A stretch of DNA of 64,000 bases from Typha latifolia (GCA_019914945.1 CM034099.1:20114704-20178703); one strand, 5' to 3'. Positions 1 through 13,403 are shown, numbered from the stretch's first letter. Numbers and translations are program-made. Notes: generated by a model from the letters alone, not told the origin.

Positions 1-489
1 GTGTTCTTTAATCTAATCACTGTACCGTACTAAAGGGTAATTTAAGTATTTCAGAAATTATCTTTGGTATTCTAATAGGATATTCCTTGGTGGTCCATGT
101 ACGTTTGTTTGAAAATTAATTGGGTTAAGTTTTATGAAAATTTTAGAAAAAAAAAAGCATCTTATGTTACAAAATCCTCAAAGACGGACGGAGTGTTATA
201 AAATGATTCATTTTTAAGTTTTTTGACAGTTGGATGATAGGTTATGAAAATGTGCCAATTCTTCCATGTTGTACAGCATCGTTAAATTTGACTTTTGCTT
301 TTGTCAAACCCAAATTGTTATGCAAAGTCTTGGTTGGCAATCCACCACCGATAGCTGCTATCATCACAAAAGGCCAGTGGCCCAGCAAGCATTTTCAAGA
401 TATTCCTATTGAACTTTTAGTATAAATGCCGATTTAGCTAGATCTCAATAACACTCGCTCCCTTTTCTGGTTGCGAATGTCTTAAACAG

Positions 490-663
490 GTGATAGCCAT
501 TGGCCCTGGCCCTTTGGATGAGCAAGGCAGCCGGAAGCCATTGCCGGTCACCCCAGGCAACACCGTGCTGCACTCCAAGTATGCCGGCAATGAGTTCAAG
601 AGCAGCGATGGCACCGATTATATTGTTCTAAGGGCATCTGATATAATGGCCATCCTCTCTTAG
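490..663 (+). CDS. CPN20: 20 kDa chaperonin (CPN20/CPN21), last exon, 5' part outside window
   Basis: The exon starts after an AG acceptor at 488-489 and encodes 57 residues ending in TAG. It reads VIAIGPGPLDEQG, then the YAGNEF and DYIVLRASDIMAILS motifs. This is the C-terminal half of the second Cpn10 domain of the tandem plastid co-chaperonin CPN20, which caps the chloroplast Cpn60 ring and helps fold Rubisco and other stromal proteins. The ending ALRASDVMAILS is, from memory, characteristic of CPN20 and differs from mitochondrial CPN10 and single-domain plastid CPN10. No upstream exon was recognised in bases 1-489, which look like intron. The gene therefore begins left of the window. Confidence 0.85.
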   Translation: MIAIGPGPLDEQGSRKPLPVTPGNTVLHSKYAGNEFKSSDGTDYIVLRASDIMAILS

Positions 664-1611
664 GCTCATCTTTGTCTCAATTATAGTACAAAATATTTGA
701 CAAAAGGTCAACAATGTTGCCCAAGTGTTAAATCATTTGGTGCAATGACACTGGTTGTTCTCATTCCTGTTCATTATTTAACTTTTATATGATGAGCAAA
801 GAAGACGGTTTGGCTTTTGTAGTCATCACTGCTGTGTGGCTTGTCATATTCTATGGAACGCAAAACTTATGAGAGGTCTATTGCACGCCTTTATCACCCA
901 ATTTGTCTATTACTAAAGAAGAACCAAGAGAAATTTTACAACAAAAAATAGTGAAAATTTATCTCTTGCTTGTGCTGCTCTCATTGCCATTGTCTATAGC
1001 GGTAGCAGGCACACCAGTCATTACCGGTCATAGTATCTTATTATATAAATAAATCCATAAAAAAGAGAGTTATAGATGAACATTTTATACAACTGTGAAA
1101 CGGAGAAACATAACACCAAAAGTTGAATTATGCACTTGGATTATGACTTATGATTCAACTCCACATTTAGACCATTTGATATGTCATGTAAATCACTCTA
1201 AGCTCAAACTCCACGTTCTGCTCGTGGATTTCATTTTTTTTTTTTTCAAATTTCCTTGCAATAAATTCAACTCTAATAACATTTCAATCTCTCAAAAAAT
1301 AAAAATAAAAATAAAAATAAAAATAAAAATAAAATTCAAACTCTGCAGCTAACAATACAGTAAATAAATGTCATTAGTAATGACAGCTGCAAATCGCCCA
1401 AACGTGGTTTAGGCCCTCCCTCTCTTGTCGTTCGTTCGTATCGCCATTTGCCACTCTCCGCTGTTGGAAACCAAACAGCGGATCCTTTACCTAGTTTTTC
1501 TTGAACGGATCTCCCAAATCTGGTTAGCCTTCGCCCTCTCTTCTCGTTCGTATCGCCACTCTTTAAAGCTTCTTTTCTCCCCCAACCCACCCCTCCCTCT
1601 CTTCTCCTCTT
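664..1611. other. Intergenic: CPN20 3' flank and KASI upstream region
   Basis: AT-rich sequence with no supported coding region. It contains a short A-rich tandem tract (AAAATA-type units) at about 1299-1335. The last 200 bases become C/T-rich, as expected for a plant 5' leader. Confidence 0.6.
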
Positions 1612-1620
1612 CTATATATT
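1612..1620 (+). promoter_or_regulatory. Probable TATA box of the KASI gene
   Basis: CTATATATT lies about 62-70 bases upstream of the KASI start codon, at the end of a C/T-rich tract. A start site near 1645 would give a leader of about 35 bases. Inferred from position only. Confidence 0.5.
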
Positions 1621-1680
1621 CTCCTCGTCCATCCCCTTCCCGATTGCCTCCATTCTCCCGTGCTCTTTAGGGTTATCACC

Positions 1681-4600
1681 ATGGAAACCCTCCGCATCTC
1701 TCCAATGGACGGCCTCCGCCTTGCGCCGCCGAGCCGCCGTGTCCTCCGTCGTACGGGGAGGCGGAACGCCGTCGTACGCGCGGCCGTGGCGGCGACGCCA
1801 CCTCGGAGGGAGACGGATCCGAAGAAGCGAGTGGTCATCACCGGGATGGGCTTGGTCTCGGTGTTCGGGAACGACGTGGACGTGTACTACGATAAGCTCC
1901 TCGAAGGGGAGAGCGGGATCGGGCTCATTGACCGGTTCGATGCGTCGAAGTTCCCGACGAGGTTCGCCGGGCAAATCAGGGGGTTCTCGTCGGAGGGGTA
2001 CATCGATGGGAAGAACGACCGGCGTCTCGATGACTGCTTGAGGTATTGCCTTGTCAGCGGCAAGAAGGCTCTCGAGAGTGCCGGACTTGGCGTCGGAACC
2101 GAGGCCCATAAGAAGGTACTGTCTTCGCTTAACATCGGATTACAGTTTAATTGGGGATGCGCTGATATGATAGATGCTATCCGGATGAAAAAGATCCAAT
2201 TTTGATAAAATGCAGCTTGGTTTCTGAATAACTTAGAAATTTATATTGACTTTTTAGATTTTATTTGCTCGCATTGTTCTGTTATCACTTTTTACTGTTT
2301 CTTCGATGGTTTAGTAGGACAAGAGTCTATTTTCAGTACCAATTAATGCATGTTCTATATTTCACCGTGCTATTTTTCAAGGAAATATATTGACAGAGCT
2401 CAAGTTAATATCAGCAGAGAAACTACGCGGCATATTAAAATTAACTGACTTATATGCATTTATTCCGTTTTCTTTTATCTATTCGAGATCCTCCACTCCA
2501 ACATCTTTTATAGGTAGTATTTCCGATTAAAAAGATGTGCTCTGTAGATTGTAATCTCTGTTCTGTGAATATCAGTACCCTTTTATCATTAGATTGCCTT
2601 GGACATTTCTTTATATCGGTACTGTACATATGTTCCACTGATAACTTTCTTAACAGATTGACAAGGTGCGAGCTGGTGTACTTGTGGGGACGGGCATGGG
2701 AGGCCTTACAGTGTTCTCTGATGGTGTTCAGGCTCTTATAGAGAAAGGATACAGAAAAATAACTCCATTTTTCATTCCTTACGCCATAACGAACATGGGT
2801 TCTGCCTTGCTTGCTATGGATATTGGTTTCATGGGTGCAAACTACTCAATTTCAACTGCTTGTGCAACCTCAAATTACTGCTTCTATGCTGCCGCGAATC
2901 ATATACGTCGAGGTGAGGCTGATATAATGCTTGCTGGTGGTACCGAAGCTGCAATTATTCCGATTGGTATAGGGGGATTTGTAGCCTGTAGAGCACTATC
3001 ACAGAGAAATGATGATCCTAAAACTGCATCAAGGCCATGGGACAAAGGTCGAGATGGCTTTGTTATGGGTGAAGGTGCTGGAGTACTGGTAAGCTCTATT
3101 GATTCTTTATCACATTCATCAATTGAAATAGCACTAAGTTGTGATTTTTGAAGTGTTCTAGTTTCATCTTTCTTTCTGAAAAATAAACGTTTTTGGCACT
3201 CTAGTTAGTCTAGTCCTGACTATGCTTTCACTTACTTTTGCTGCTTATTCTGATATTGTTCTCTAGAAGAAATTTAGATCATGAATCTGGCAGCTACTTT
3301 ATCTCTTAGATCTCTTAGTTGAATATTCTAGTTAATGGCTTAATGCTACTCTCCATTCAACGACTAGAAAACAATCATTTGTTTCATTTGGTTATATATT
3401 GGTGCTATTCAGCCTTTCAATTAGTTCACATTTTCTTATCAAAGAATAATTATGTCTTTGAGCACCATGCTCACTTTGATAATATGATGCAGAAACACTA
3501 CTTTTCTGTAGCAGCCCCAATAAATCGGGATTAAGGTTTTGCTGTTTTTATTTTTGTTGGTAATACAGAAACATGTTGACAATCATTAACCCCAAGCAAT
3601 TTTTTCTTTGATCTTGATGACCTAGCTTATGCAAATTTCTACTGATTAAATTACTTAAATTTATTCCTTTAGAAAAGGGAACATGCAAACAAACATTAGA
3701 GGACGTGTTATACAAACCTATCAATCATATCAGCAGGAGTTGTTGAGAGTGTTTTTATTGTATTTTGTGTGGTACATTAAAACTAGCACCTGGACTACAT
3801 ATCCAAAGTGGGGCAGATTGCTGCAGAAACCTTGTTTATTGTTGTTGTGAACCACTCTAGAAGTAAATATTTTTTATGATATTCTCTTTGTTGTTTTTTC
3901 TCTGTTGGTTTTATGGAATGATTCTCTAATGGAAAAAATAGGTTATGGAGAGCCTGGAACACGCAATGAAGCGTGATGCACCAATTATTGCAGAGTATCT
4001 TGGAGGTGCTGTGAACTGTGATGCTTATCATATGACAGACCCTAGAGCTGATGGACTTGGTGTTTCATCTTGCATTCAAAAAGTCTTGAAGATGCAGGGG
4101 TTTCACCAGAGGAGGTAAAGGTTTACCTTCCTTTTGCTCCCAAAAGAGTGATGTTTCTTCTATTCATTTTCTTACAATGCCATTTGATCATCTTTCTCTA
4201 ACTGCCGTGTAAAAGTGCGCCGGGGGGTGGGGGTACTTTTTTCCCTGAATACTCCATAGTCATGTAAAGTCATTGCTCCTTCCAGAAAGAATGGCAGCCT
4301 GTAAAGTGCATTCAAATATGTGATGTGCTTAAATCTTATCTTGCATGATCAGCAGAAGTACACTTTGTCATTTGACTTCTCCCTTTAAGTTGAACAAAAA
4401 TCTGTTATGTCTAGCTTGCTTGAGAAAAGTGTTGCCATAGGCTTGGTGAGTAGACTCAATCCTCGGAACTTAGTTTCAATCAGTAAGTGTCTCAACTACT
4501 AGGATACGCAAAAAGTGAAAGTTGATTTGAAGAGCCTCTTCGTCTAAAATCCTATAAATTTCACCAGAATTGTTAGCATTTCTACTTAACTGGTGAATTG

Positions 4601-5649
4601 CCATTGTATCTGAACAGAATATTGATGTTTGATTCCAGGTTAACTACATAAATGCTCATGCAACTTCCACACTTGCTGGCGACTTGGCCGAAGTAAATGC
4701 TATCAAACAGGTCTTCAAGAACCCATCTGGGATTAAAATCAATGCAACCAAGGTCACTACTTTTCAACCTTTCAGTTCCACAAAGGTTCTTTGCTTTCCT
4801 CTCTCTGATGTGCTTCTACTTCCAGTCTATGATAGGACACTGCCTTGGTGCAGCAGGGGGGTTGGAAGCTATAGCAACAGTCAAAGCCATAAATACTGGG
4901 TGGTTGCATCCTAGCATAAACCAATTTGTGAGTATTAATATGCATTGCTTAGAATGGGGATGATCCTTATAGCTTACTTTTCTGTATTCTTGCAATATCT
5001 TCAACTTCTAGTAGTGTAAAAATTCATGTTATGGCATGCATTCAAGTTGCTTATTAATGTCTTTTTATCATTCTTTTGGAAGTAACCTATTGAGACATTA
5101 AAAGAGGAACAAATGAATATGATTGTATTACAAGCATATCTGTACACTGGATATGTGTTCTAGGATAATTTTGTTAGTTACAACTTTTAACACGGAAAAA
5201 GAGGCAATGATCCAGCACTTTCCAGTGCTTGTCTTTTAAAAGTATTAAACAATCACAAGAAAGTAGCCTTTTGCCTGAGAATTTTTTACTTTTTAAGTAT
5301 AACACCTAGACAGAGGTTGAGTTTCATCGAGCATGTTCGAAATTTTCCTGCCATCATACTCGTTGTCTTAAATCTTGATCATTTCTGCAATCTCTATGTT
5401 GGATTAAAACTTCCTCCACAACTAATTGCAGGAACCAGAGCCTGCAATAGAGTTTGATACAGTAGCGAACATAAAGCAACAGCATGAAGTGAATGTTGGT
5501 AAGTTGCAGTGCCACAATCTCTCCATCTCTCCTTCCCTCCCTATCTATCTACACTCTTAATACCCAGAATGTTTTTTGCAGCTATCTCTAATTCATTCGG
5601 ATTTGGAGGACACAACTCAGTGGTGGCCTTCGCACCTTTCAAGCCATGA
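1681..5649 (+). CDS. KASI: 3-oxoacyl-[acyl-carrier-protein] synthase I, plastidial (one-base deletion in exon 3)
   Basis: Condenses acyl-ACP with malonyl-ACP to extend chains from C4 to C16 in plastid type II fatty acid synthesis. Exons: 1681-2115, 2657-3088, 3942-4114, 4639-4752, 4826-4927, 5432-5498, 5582-5649. The ATG at 1681 has a good context (CACCATGG) and opens an Arg/Ala-rich transit peptide of about 40 residues before RVVITGMGLVS. Active-site Cys is about residue 214 (STACATSN). The two catalytic His residues are in NAHATST (exon 4) and MIGHCLG (exon 5), and the C-terminus is [14 protein letters not shown]. About 464 residues is normal for the family. Exon 3 is 173 bases instead of 174: an A run at 4078-4082 has five A where the family frame needs six. 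As written, translation shifts at about residue 335, stops at a TAA in exon 4 and loses both catalytic His. All other junctions fit. Confidence 0.9.
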
Positions 5650-6935
5650 TCCGCATCCATTTGCTGGCATATACTGTCCTCATCCAGATAAAGATCTTAA
5701 TGAGAAATTTATGGTGTCGTGGTTATCCGGCTTTTTCCTGTTTAATGAAAGCTAGATTGGACTTAGGAGCATGTTTGTTGCATGGACCTATAGGTTTCTT
5801 GCTTAAGAGATTCTAAGTTTCGATTATGCTCAATGGTTTGGTTTTTCTAAGTGCGTTCGTTGCAAAGAAGGTTCGTGAAAACTGTTCCCGTGTCAAAAAC
5901 TTCAAAATATGAGCAACTTTTTTTATAGATATCGTGAGGGTTTGTTCTTTCGTTCCTTTGAAGAATACTTGGAAATTGAAATCTTGCCTCTAGAAACGTG
6001 ATAATTCTTGGACATTTCGTGATAATTCTTGAACAAAAATCACCTTTTTGAGGAGCTGGTAAAAAAATTTCATCGAATGTGATTAAAGCTTGACCACCTC
6101 TAGAAAAGGCAATATCATTGTCAGGTCAACGTCTGGTCCGAAGTTCAAGGCCCCCACCTTGGATTATGCTTAATTAATTTAAATTTCTTATTCTATGCCG
6201 TTACTCAGTTTGATGTAGCATCACCAGCTCTATTAACTCTCAATCTGATAACCATCACTATCAATTAACATGATGGTGCAACGTCATCTTGTTTGTACAA
6301 TGTAAGCATAACAGTATTCTTAAGAAAGCTCATATTATGCATTGACTGTACTCTGATGGAAACCTTTCATCCTTTATCCAATACCCCCCTGCTACAACTT
6401 TGCGTTACTGTTCGCCGTTCTCCAGCCAGAGGAAGTTTACGCAGAGGCCAGAGCTGAAGGAATTGACGAGAGAATGAATAGCTCGAAGTTGGAGAGACGA
6501 AAAGAAGCTCTGAAGAAGAGGGAGAGGGAGAGGGAGAGGGTCTCTACTATCAAAGGTCAAACCCTCCATTGTAAAGCATCTGAACTTTTTCCTACAACTC
6601 CATGAACATCAAACAGTGCAGCAATGAGTTTGGACTGCACTCGTTCTCTTCAGAGAACATAAATTTGACTAGTATCGTAATTGTAGTACTTTTCTATGGA
6701 TATTCTGTTCTCCGAGTTCCCTGATTGTTCAATCTTGATTATCGAAAGAACAGGTCCATAGATTTTCCTAATCATACAGAGAAAGAAGTAGGTACCAAGC
6801 TTAACCGTGATACATAAAAAGTTACCTCAAGGTACGATCAACATATTCTACGATAAATCAGGCTATAAACAGGCACGGGAGCTGATCATCTTGGATAGAG
6901 AGAAACAAAATGCATAAAGACTAAAGGCAGATCGA
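5650..6935. other. Convergent intergenic region between KASI and the WD40-like gene
   Basis: The 3' flanks of two convergent genes. A purine-rich stretch at 6424-6570, with GGGAGA-type repeats around 6520-6540, is open in more than one frame but has no start or convincing homology. Confidence 0.5.
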
Positions 6936-9900
6936 CTAATTGGACCACACATGGATCAGGCCTTGCTTGTTACCAGTGTAAATCTCGTTCCTATCCTCAT
7001 CGTAGAAGAGGGCAGTGACATCCTCAAGAGCTTCCTGAATGGTGCTCCGGATGATAGATCGGCTGGAGCCACCTCGCTTGCGTGGCGCAATCTGGAGAGC
7101 AGGATCACGAGGGCAGATCTTGGCGATGCACTTACCGCTCAGGATGTTGCTCATGTTGATGGATCCGACAGCAGGAACTGCAGAGGTCAACAACAGTAGC
7201 TCATAATATCAGATATCCTTGTCAGGACCAAAAATATGATAATGGGTTTCGACGAGATAGGAGAAGTAAAATACCTTCTCCATGATCTTCGCATCCATCT
7301 TCAGCCTTGCAATAAGAAATTATCAGGTCCTGATCACTGGTGATATAAATGTTATTGGTGTTACAGTCGGGGTGCCACAGCAGGTGGTCTTCAAATGAAG
7401 TAACAAGTTCTCCACGGAAATTCCAGACTGCCACTGTCCTGTTTCGGAACGTTAAGAAAAGATGATTCTCATAAAGGAAAATGAATGCTGAGGGGGTCAT
7501 GAAATCAGTCCTGCTAACTTCAATCAGCTCCGAGTTCCTCACCTAATCCAAGAGTTGAGAATGTTAATCGTGAACAAGAAAACTAACAAGAAACTAGAAG
7601 AAAATGCCATAGCAGCCTACATCAAGAATTTGCAAGTTCTCATTCTCTTGCTTGACCAGAAGCTTCTCATTGAACTGCTCAATGAAATCAACCTTCTTGT
7701 TCCGGTGTAATAAGTGATTGAAAGATTTCAACACTGTTCCATCTTCAATTGACAATATTGTAAGTGGAACATAACCAGGAGTTCTCTGGTATATTAGCAG
7801 CATGATGCCTGGACTGTGTTAGAATGTACAATATCGAGCGATCAGAAGATAAATAGATTCAGGTGCACAAGGTGTACTCAATGCATGTTATGAAATATGA
7901 AGAGGCAGCCAAACCTTATTTTGATCTCCTGAATATTCTTATCACATATAGAGTACAGAAAGTTATAATTCTTCAGGTCAAACACTTTGTAAGTACTGCA
8001 TGCATAAAAACAGATATTAGATTACAATTTGTTAACAGAATATAATGTCAAGATAGTCACTTACCCATCCTGAGCTGAATAAGTAAGCACTTTGCCATTG
8101 ACATCATCAAATTCAACAAAACCAGGCCATTTTAGTGATTCAGTCTCAAAAAGAGGATAGCCAGCATCTAACTGATTTCTTCTGATATACCTGCCAAGAC
8201 AAAAAGAAATTATTAATAGGAAGCTAGTCAGAGAAAAAAAAAAGCATCCACCAAGACTGTTAGATAGGCGGCCTTTTATGCAATATGGTTTCTAACTATC
8301 TAGATGGAACTATTTCTCACAGTTATCACTGATCAAACAAAGTTATTCAACACAATCAAGTGGGACAATCTCATACAGAGGAGCTATAACCAAAATAAGA
8401 TCAAAACACCTGTATAGGTTGGCTCTATCCTTTGTTTAAGGACACAAGTCATGTTTTATCTCAATGAAACAGGGCTTTATGCCCTTCTATAAAAAACAAA
8501 AGGAAAAAAAATATTGAAACTGAAATCTCTGTACAAAGGGAAATAACATGTTCACAGGTGTAAGAAGAAATCAAAGAGAAAGAACAATAATTCCTGCAAA
8601 GTTAAACTTTCACATGAACCAAGTTTCTTACTCTATTGGAGTTGTCCTGCATTTCAGGGAACTGAAATGGTCCGACGCATATACTGACACAGTGATAAGT
8701 GAATCATTATTCTTATTATAAAATAAGCTCCTAATCACTTCATCGGGGCTTATGTTCAAGAAGCATATACGTTTGTTTGTTGCTGTCAACAAAGAGGAAA
8801 GGATGACAATGATGATCAGAATAAAAAAGGAGGGTCAAGAGAAAACTACGAAAGCATCAGCCTTACTCCGGCTAAAAGCGGCACAGAGACCAGATTGTGC
8901 AAGAGCAAATATAACATCCTTTGCTGCAACAATCTCAATAATTTTGGATCGCTTCTTCAGAAATTGTAATTTAAGGAACCAATGGATATCATCGTCATAA
9001 GTATCAAATTCCTCCTGCATACCCAACAAAGTAATCACATGAAAAACATTTGTCAGAGGAAGTAAATTCAGAAAAGTGTGGTTAGATTGTAAACTCAAAC
9101 ATGCAATAGAGAGAACAGTAATGGAAGTATAGCCTTAGCAAAACAAAGTATGATCTTAGACAGCACCAGACTCCTCAATGTTCCATCTCACCTCCATTGC
9201 TATGTTACTAAAAAAATGTAATATAAATAGAGTCATTTAACTTGCTAAGAATTCTATTGCCAATCTGTCAACTCCTCCTCATGGGAAAGCGACAAGAAAA
9301 GGTCAAACCATTGAAAGGAAACTCCTTTCCTTGTCAAAAAAAAGTGATCATGTTTCCAATCCAAAGACATTTTGAGCAAGCATTTATACATCCATGGTGT
9401 TAGATGCCTATGAGTCTACCATTTCATCATCTCAAGTATATGGTATTCCTTATTATGTGTTTTAATAGTCTATTTTGAGCAAGATTGGACTTATATCCCA
9501 ATTTGATTGTACCAATGGACTGGAAAATTAATATACTTTGGAAGTTGTTTTTGAAAAGTCTTAGCTATATCTTAATGTAGACATGTGTCAAAGTACAAAC
9601 TTCCTTTCCAATAAAAGTGGCTATAGAGTCCATGTTAGTCTAAAGCACCTTAAATGCAGGAGCTTAAGTTTTGAAATTATGAAGGATATGGATAGCACTG
9701 AATAGTTGCAGAGAAACACTGACAATATCACAATAAAACCTCAACCTTCATCCATGTGGAAAGAAAATGTTTCTTTATCATGTCATACAAATTATGATAA
9801 TCCAGAGACAAAATATGAATGATTGGGAAATATTAGAAGGCTGCATTCCTGCCTCAAATACAGTCTAAATTTCAGATATAGTAAATCCTATTCAATATTA

Positions 9901-10791
9901 TGACTTAATTAAAAAATTCTTATCTGTCAATGGATGAACTTCCTTTGAAACAAAATTACCCATGTTGGCCTAATCAACTATGCATCAGCACTACTTTCAC
10001 TACCAATCTACTGAAACATAGCAGTAACTCCAAATCAAAGATCGATAATAATATGAACCCTAACCCATCATGCCAATCGTCTTCCTACATATCAAAAGGA
10101 GATGTAATTTGTCTGAAGCAGAAGACAATCAACTTTCGACCTATCTCGAGTATTAAAAAGAACTGACATGTTGCCTCTCTGATGAAAGTAGATCAGAAGT
10201 AATACACTGCACAACCTTCTACTTTTCTTCATTTTTAGCTGCACGAAAGAAACAATTCTCAGCTTTAGCATGCCTAAACAAGCAGCGCATCCACGAAGGC
10301 AAACTAATATCAATCTCCATCGCAAGCTACCAAAACAATAAACAGTAACACTAAATCCAAGATTTCAAATTTGAGCTTCACCCTTAACCCTAGATGCCGA
10401 TCATCTCCAACTTAAGAACGGCTCCAACTTAGCAAAGGCGAGACTGTAATACTAACTACAAATCCCAAACTAATAATCATAGAAGATGCAGCCAAAGTAC
10501 TATCGAGAAACCCTAGAATAAGGGAAGAGAAGAACAAATTACAGAGTCGGATCTCAAATCACAGACCTGGAGCTGGATGTTTCTAAACTTCTCCGGCGAA
10601 TTCGACGAATTGACACGGGCCATCCGCGGGAACCCACCGATCTCGCGGCGGAGGAGCTTCCTCACCGAATTGCTCCACTCCCGCTCCCGATTCTTCCGGG
10701 CAGAAGCGTCGCTGGAGGACCACTCCCTTCCTCGCTTCTTCGCCGTCACCCGGAACCGAAGCCTCAGCGAAGACTTCTTGTGGTTCTCCAT
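6936..10791 (-). CDS. Conserved plant WD40/beta-propeller-like protein, function unknown
   Basis: Nine exons on the minus strand: 10791-10567, 10326-10223, 9014-8867, 8782-8632, 8190-8065, 7995-7915, 7813-7621, 7542-7275, 7177-6936. The N-terminus is basic (MENHKKSSLRLRFRVTAKKR). The body has beta-propeller-like segments such as ILSIEDGTVLKSF, NRTVAVWNFRGELVTSF and NNIYITSDQDLIISY, ending in GNKQGLIHVWSN. From memory this matches a single-copy, strongly conserved plant family annotated only as transducin/WD40-like. No catalytic residues are visible. Exons 3 to 9 join in perfect phase. Exon 2 (MEIDISLPSWMRCLFRHAKA) ends in phase 2 while exon 3 needs phase 0. One extra A in the AAAA run at 10223-10226 would fix this, or a small exon was missed in the 1.2-kb intron. 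Confidence 0.8.
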
Positions 10792-10823
10792 CTCAGCTCC
10801 TCAACCCCTCTCCCTCTCTCCCC

Positions 10824-10826
<3 letters not shown>

Positions 10827-10872
<46 letters not shown>
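10827..10872. repeat. (TC)n microsatellite in the WD40-like gene leader
   Basis: About 23 TC units directly upstream of the minus-strand start codon at 10791. It reads as a GA tract in the transcript's 5' leader. Confidence 0.9.
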
Positions 10873-10875
<3 letters not shown>

Positions 10876-13181
10876 CACTAGTTCGGGGAGAAACGCGAGG
10901 AAGACGAGATGGAGAGCTCAATGAAGAGTAAGGGAAACAACTGGAGGAGCTAGGGCTATAATTTTCCCGAGCTCTCCATAGTTGCGGAGATGGAGACGGA
11001 GGAGGAGCCCAGCCTTTTCTCTCACGCTTCTTGCTTGGAGTTTGCGTTTTTCGACTTTGGTACAAGGAGTGTGTGTGGGGTTGGAGCTGTCGGAAAAGAG
11101 TAGTTTCTTTTGTTTACTAATTTATATGCCGACTAGGATTTAGTGGACAACCAAATATGGCCCAAGTCGGGTTAGCACAGCGCCTCGGCCCATACCAGAC
11201 CGGATTCGAAAAGTTCTCCTCGTCATAATAAAATAAAATAATAATAAAAGGTCGGGATAAGGGGCTTTTTATAATTTAATTGCATTGCAAATATAAATTG
11301 TGTTTATTTTAATATAATAAAATGTGTATGGACTATAGAAAATATATGCACTCAATTTTTACATATTAAATCGAAAACTTAAATACAATTAAATTGCAAA
11401 AGCTTCCTTGAGGATCTCCTAAAAATATTTATAAATTTATTTCTAATTTTTTCTAGAAAAAGTCTATAGACTAATACATCCAGAAGTATTGCAATTTGTT
11501 ATAGCTTAATAATGACCTAGAGGAACATATGAGCATTAGCCTTTTAACAAGGCCTATACTTGGCTGGCAAATAGACTGACTAATTAGTGAGCACGATAAG
11601 CCTCTCGCTTGCAAACACAAATATTATTGCAAGGGAGTAAAATTTTTGTCTTGAAAATAAGCTCTCACTTGGCCAAATATTGACAACACCATGAGAAAAA
11701 AAAATTAAGAAGCTTGGAAGGAGATGAAAGCATAGACAATTTAACGTCCTATAGCATAATCAGCACCATAATAAACTAGAAAGAGCAAACTTACAACATA
11801 AACTACGAACATTAAAAATAAAGCAGAAAGAGGGAGAAGTAGGCTAGGCCAAAGCATTTATGTATACAAAAAAATTCATAACAAGTATGGCTATAACAAA
11901 ATTTAGAAGCATACACAAATAGACCAAGAACTGTAAGCTCACACAAACGAAACCTAACTTGACAAAAAAAAAAAAACACTTAAGTCAACATGCGACCTAG
12001 AAATCACTGCAAAAAGGTAGGGAGAGGATTCCTCTAAAAGGGAGTGAAGGAACATAGGCGCTAAACCCTAGCAAAACTAGGGTCGGCACAAGGAGTGGAC
12101 ATGTATCACCCACATGGTCACATTCTATTATTTCTACCTTTCAAAATAACTAACATGTTCTACGTGACAGACTCACTTTTTTTTATATATTTTATATTTT
12201 TATCTTTGTCACATAAGATATATAGATTTATATAATTTTTTTTTGGGACCATGTTTGGATTTCTAGTAATACTAACTTGCACATTAACTTATCTTATAAT
12301 ATGGGGTAATTGGACCTTTTAAAAGTTAAAAAGGTAGGCTAGGCAAGAGTTGGCCTGCTTGCAAATTGAATCATCTTTATTATATCTAAAAGCCCCTTGA
12401 TGCGCTTAATTGGAATATCTACTTCTAAACAGGATCACCTCTCGACATCTATAAACCTATTAAGGACTTTATTCTGATTCTTTTTTAAAACGGGACTTTA
12501 TTCCGAAAGAGACTGGAAACTTTTATTTTTTTTAATTATTTTTTTTTAAAGTTGAAGTTAGCTTGCTAAGGTGGGCTACATGCCATTTAGTCTGTTACGC
12601 TCATCAGAAATTTCTTCTCCTTTTAAAGTAGTTTTATGAGAATATTCAAACTCACCATGCTCTTATATTGATTCTCTTATTCATCAATCTTATAAATCTT
12701 ATGTCGTCATAATTCGTCAATCTTATAAATTTTATGATGCTGTCCTCTGTTCGTCCGGAGCATCTATGGTTTTATTCGCTTATGTTACCCCCGGGGCCCA
12801 TCTGTTGCCAATCACAAGGCAGCAAAAGGAGCCACGTCAGCTTGCCAGAGGCACGGGCCCAGTCTTTAAGAGCATCCGTGACCAAAGGCCCACGGGCCCC
12901 CTTCTTGACCTCACTTGTTCAAATTTCAAATACTGGACCTGAAGACCTCCCAATTATGTATATCATTATTAATCATTTTCAAAAGCATTGGTCTGATCTA
13001 AATCATGTTCAAAATCAAATTTTGAGGGCCATAAAATTAGAGGGTTTTTTTTTTTATATTAAAAATAATTAATAAGTTAAGAGGAGAGAAACTGCACTGC
13101 AGCTGCATTTAAAGTCTCTCACATAACACATTTATTCCCTCCAGCCTCCGGGGCCTCCTCAGGTACTGTTACTTACAAGAT
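10873..13181. other. Divergent intergenic region, AT-rich
   Basis: Lies between two divergently transcribed genes. It is AT-rich with scattered A and T runs. I see no coding region, tRNA or intact transposon. A short GC-richer stretch at about 12730-12930 has no recognisable product. Confidence 0.5.
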
Positions 13182-13211
13182 CTGCCACGTCGTCAGACTG
13201 CTGCCACGTGG
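13182..13211 (+). promoter_or_regulatory. Repeated CTGCCACGT motif with a G-box
   Basis: CTGCCACGT occurs at 13182-13190 and again at 13201-13209. The second copy extends to CCACGTGG, a palindromic G-box core bound by plant bZIP and bHLH factors, including HY5 and PIFs. It lies about 470 bases upstream of the CIP7-like start codon. A light-regulatory role is an inference. Confidence 0.4.
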
Positions 13212-13403
13212 GAGGCGTGACTGTCATAACCTGAATAAAAAGAAATTTGACAGGCTACTTATTTTCCAATTTGTAAACATTTAACGGGAAATTAAAAAGG
13301 AAAAAAAATGACGACGACTCCCCAGTGCGCGAATCGTGCACTCCTCAAAATCAACCACAGCGTAGGCACGACGGGTCCTGGTTGGCGTCTGACTTGGCCG
13401 TTG

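Noticed and set aside
1..489. 63-codon frame at 234-425 as an upstream CPN20 exon
   Set aside because: Its translation does not match a chaperonin domain and has no matching splice phase to the exon at 490.
1612..2109. 165-codon minus-strand frame across KASI exon 1
   Set aside because: Antisense shadow of a GC-rich coding exon.
6424..6570. Purine-rich plus-strand frame (charged Glu/Arg-rich peptide)
   Set aside because: Driven by GGGAGA repeats, open in more than one frame, and without a start codon or homology.
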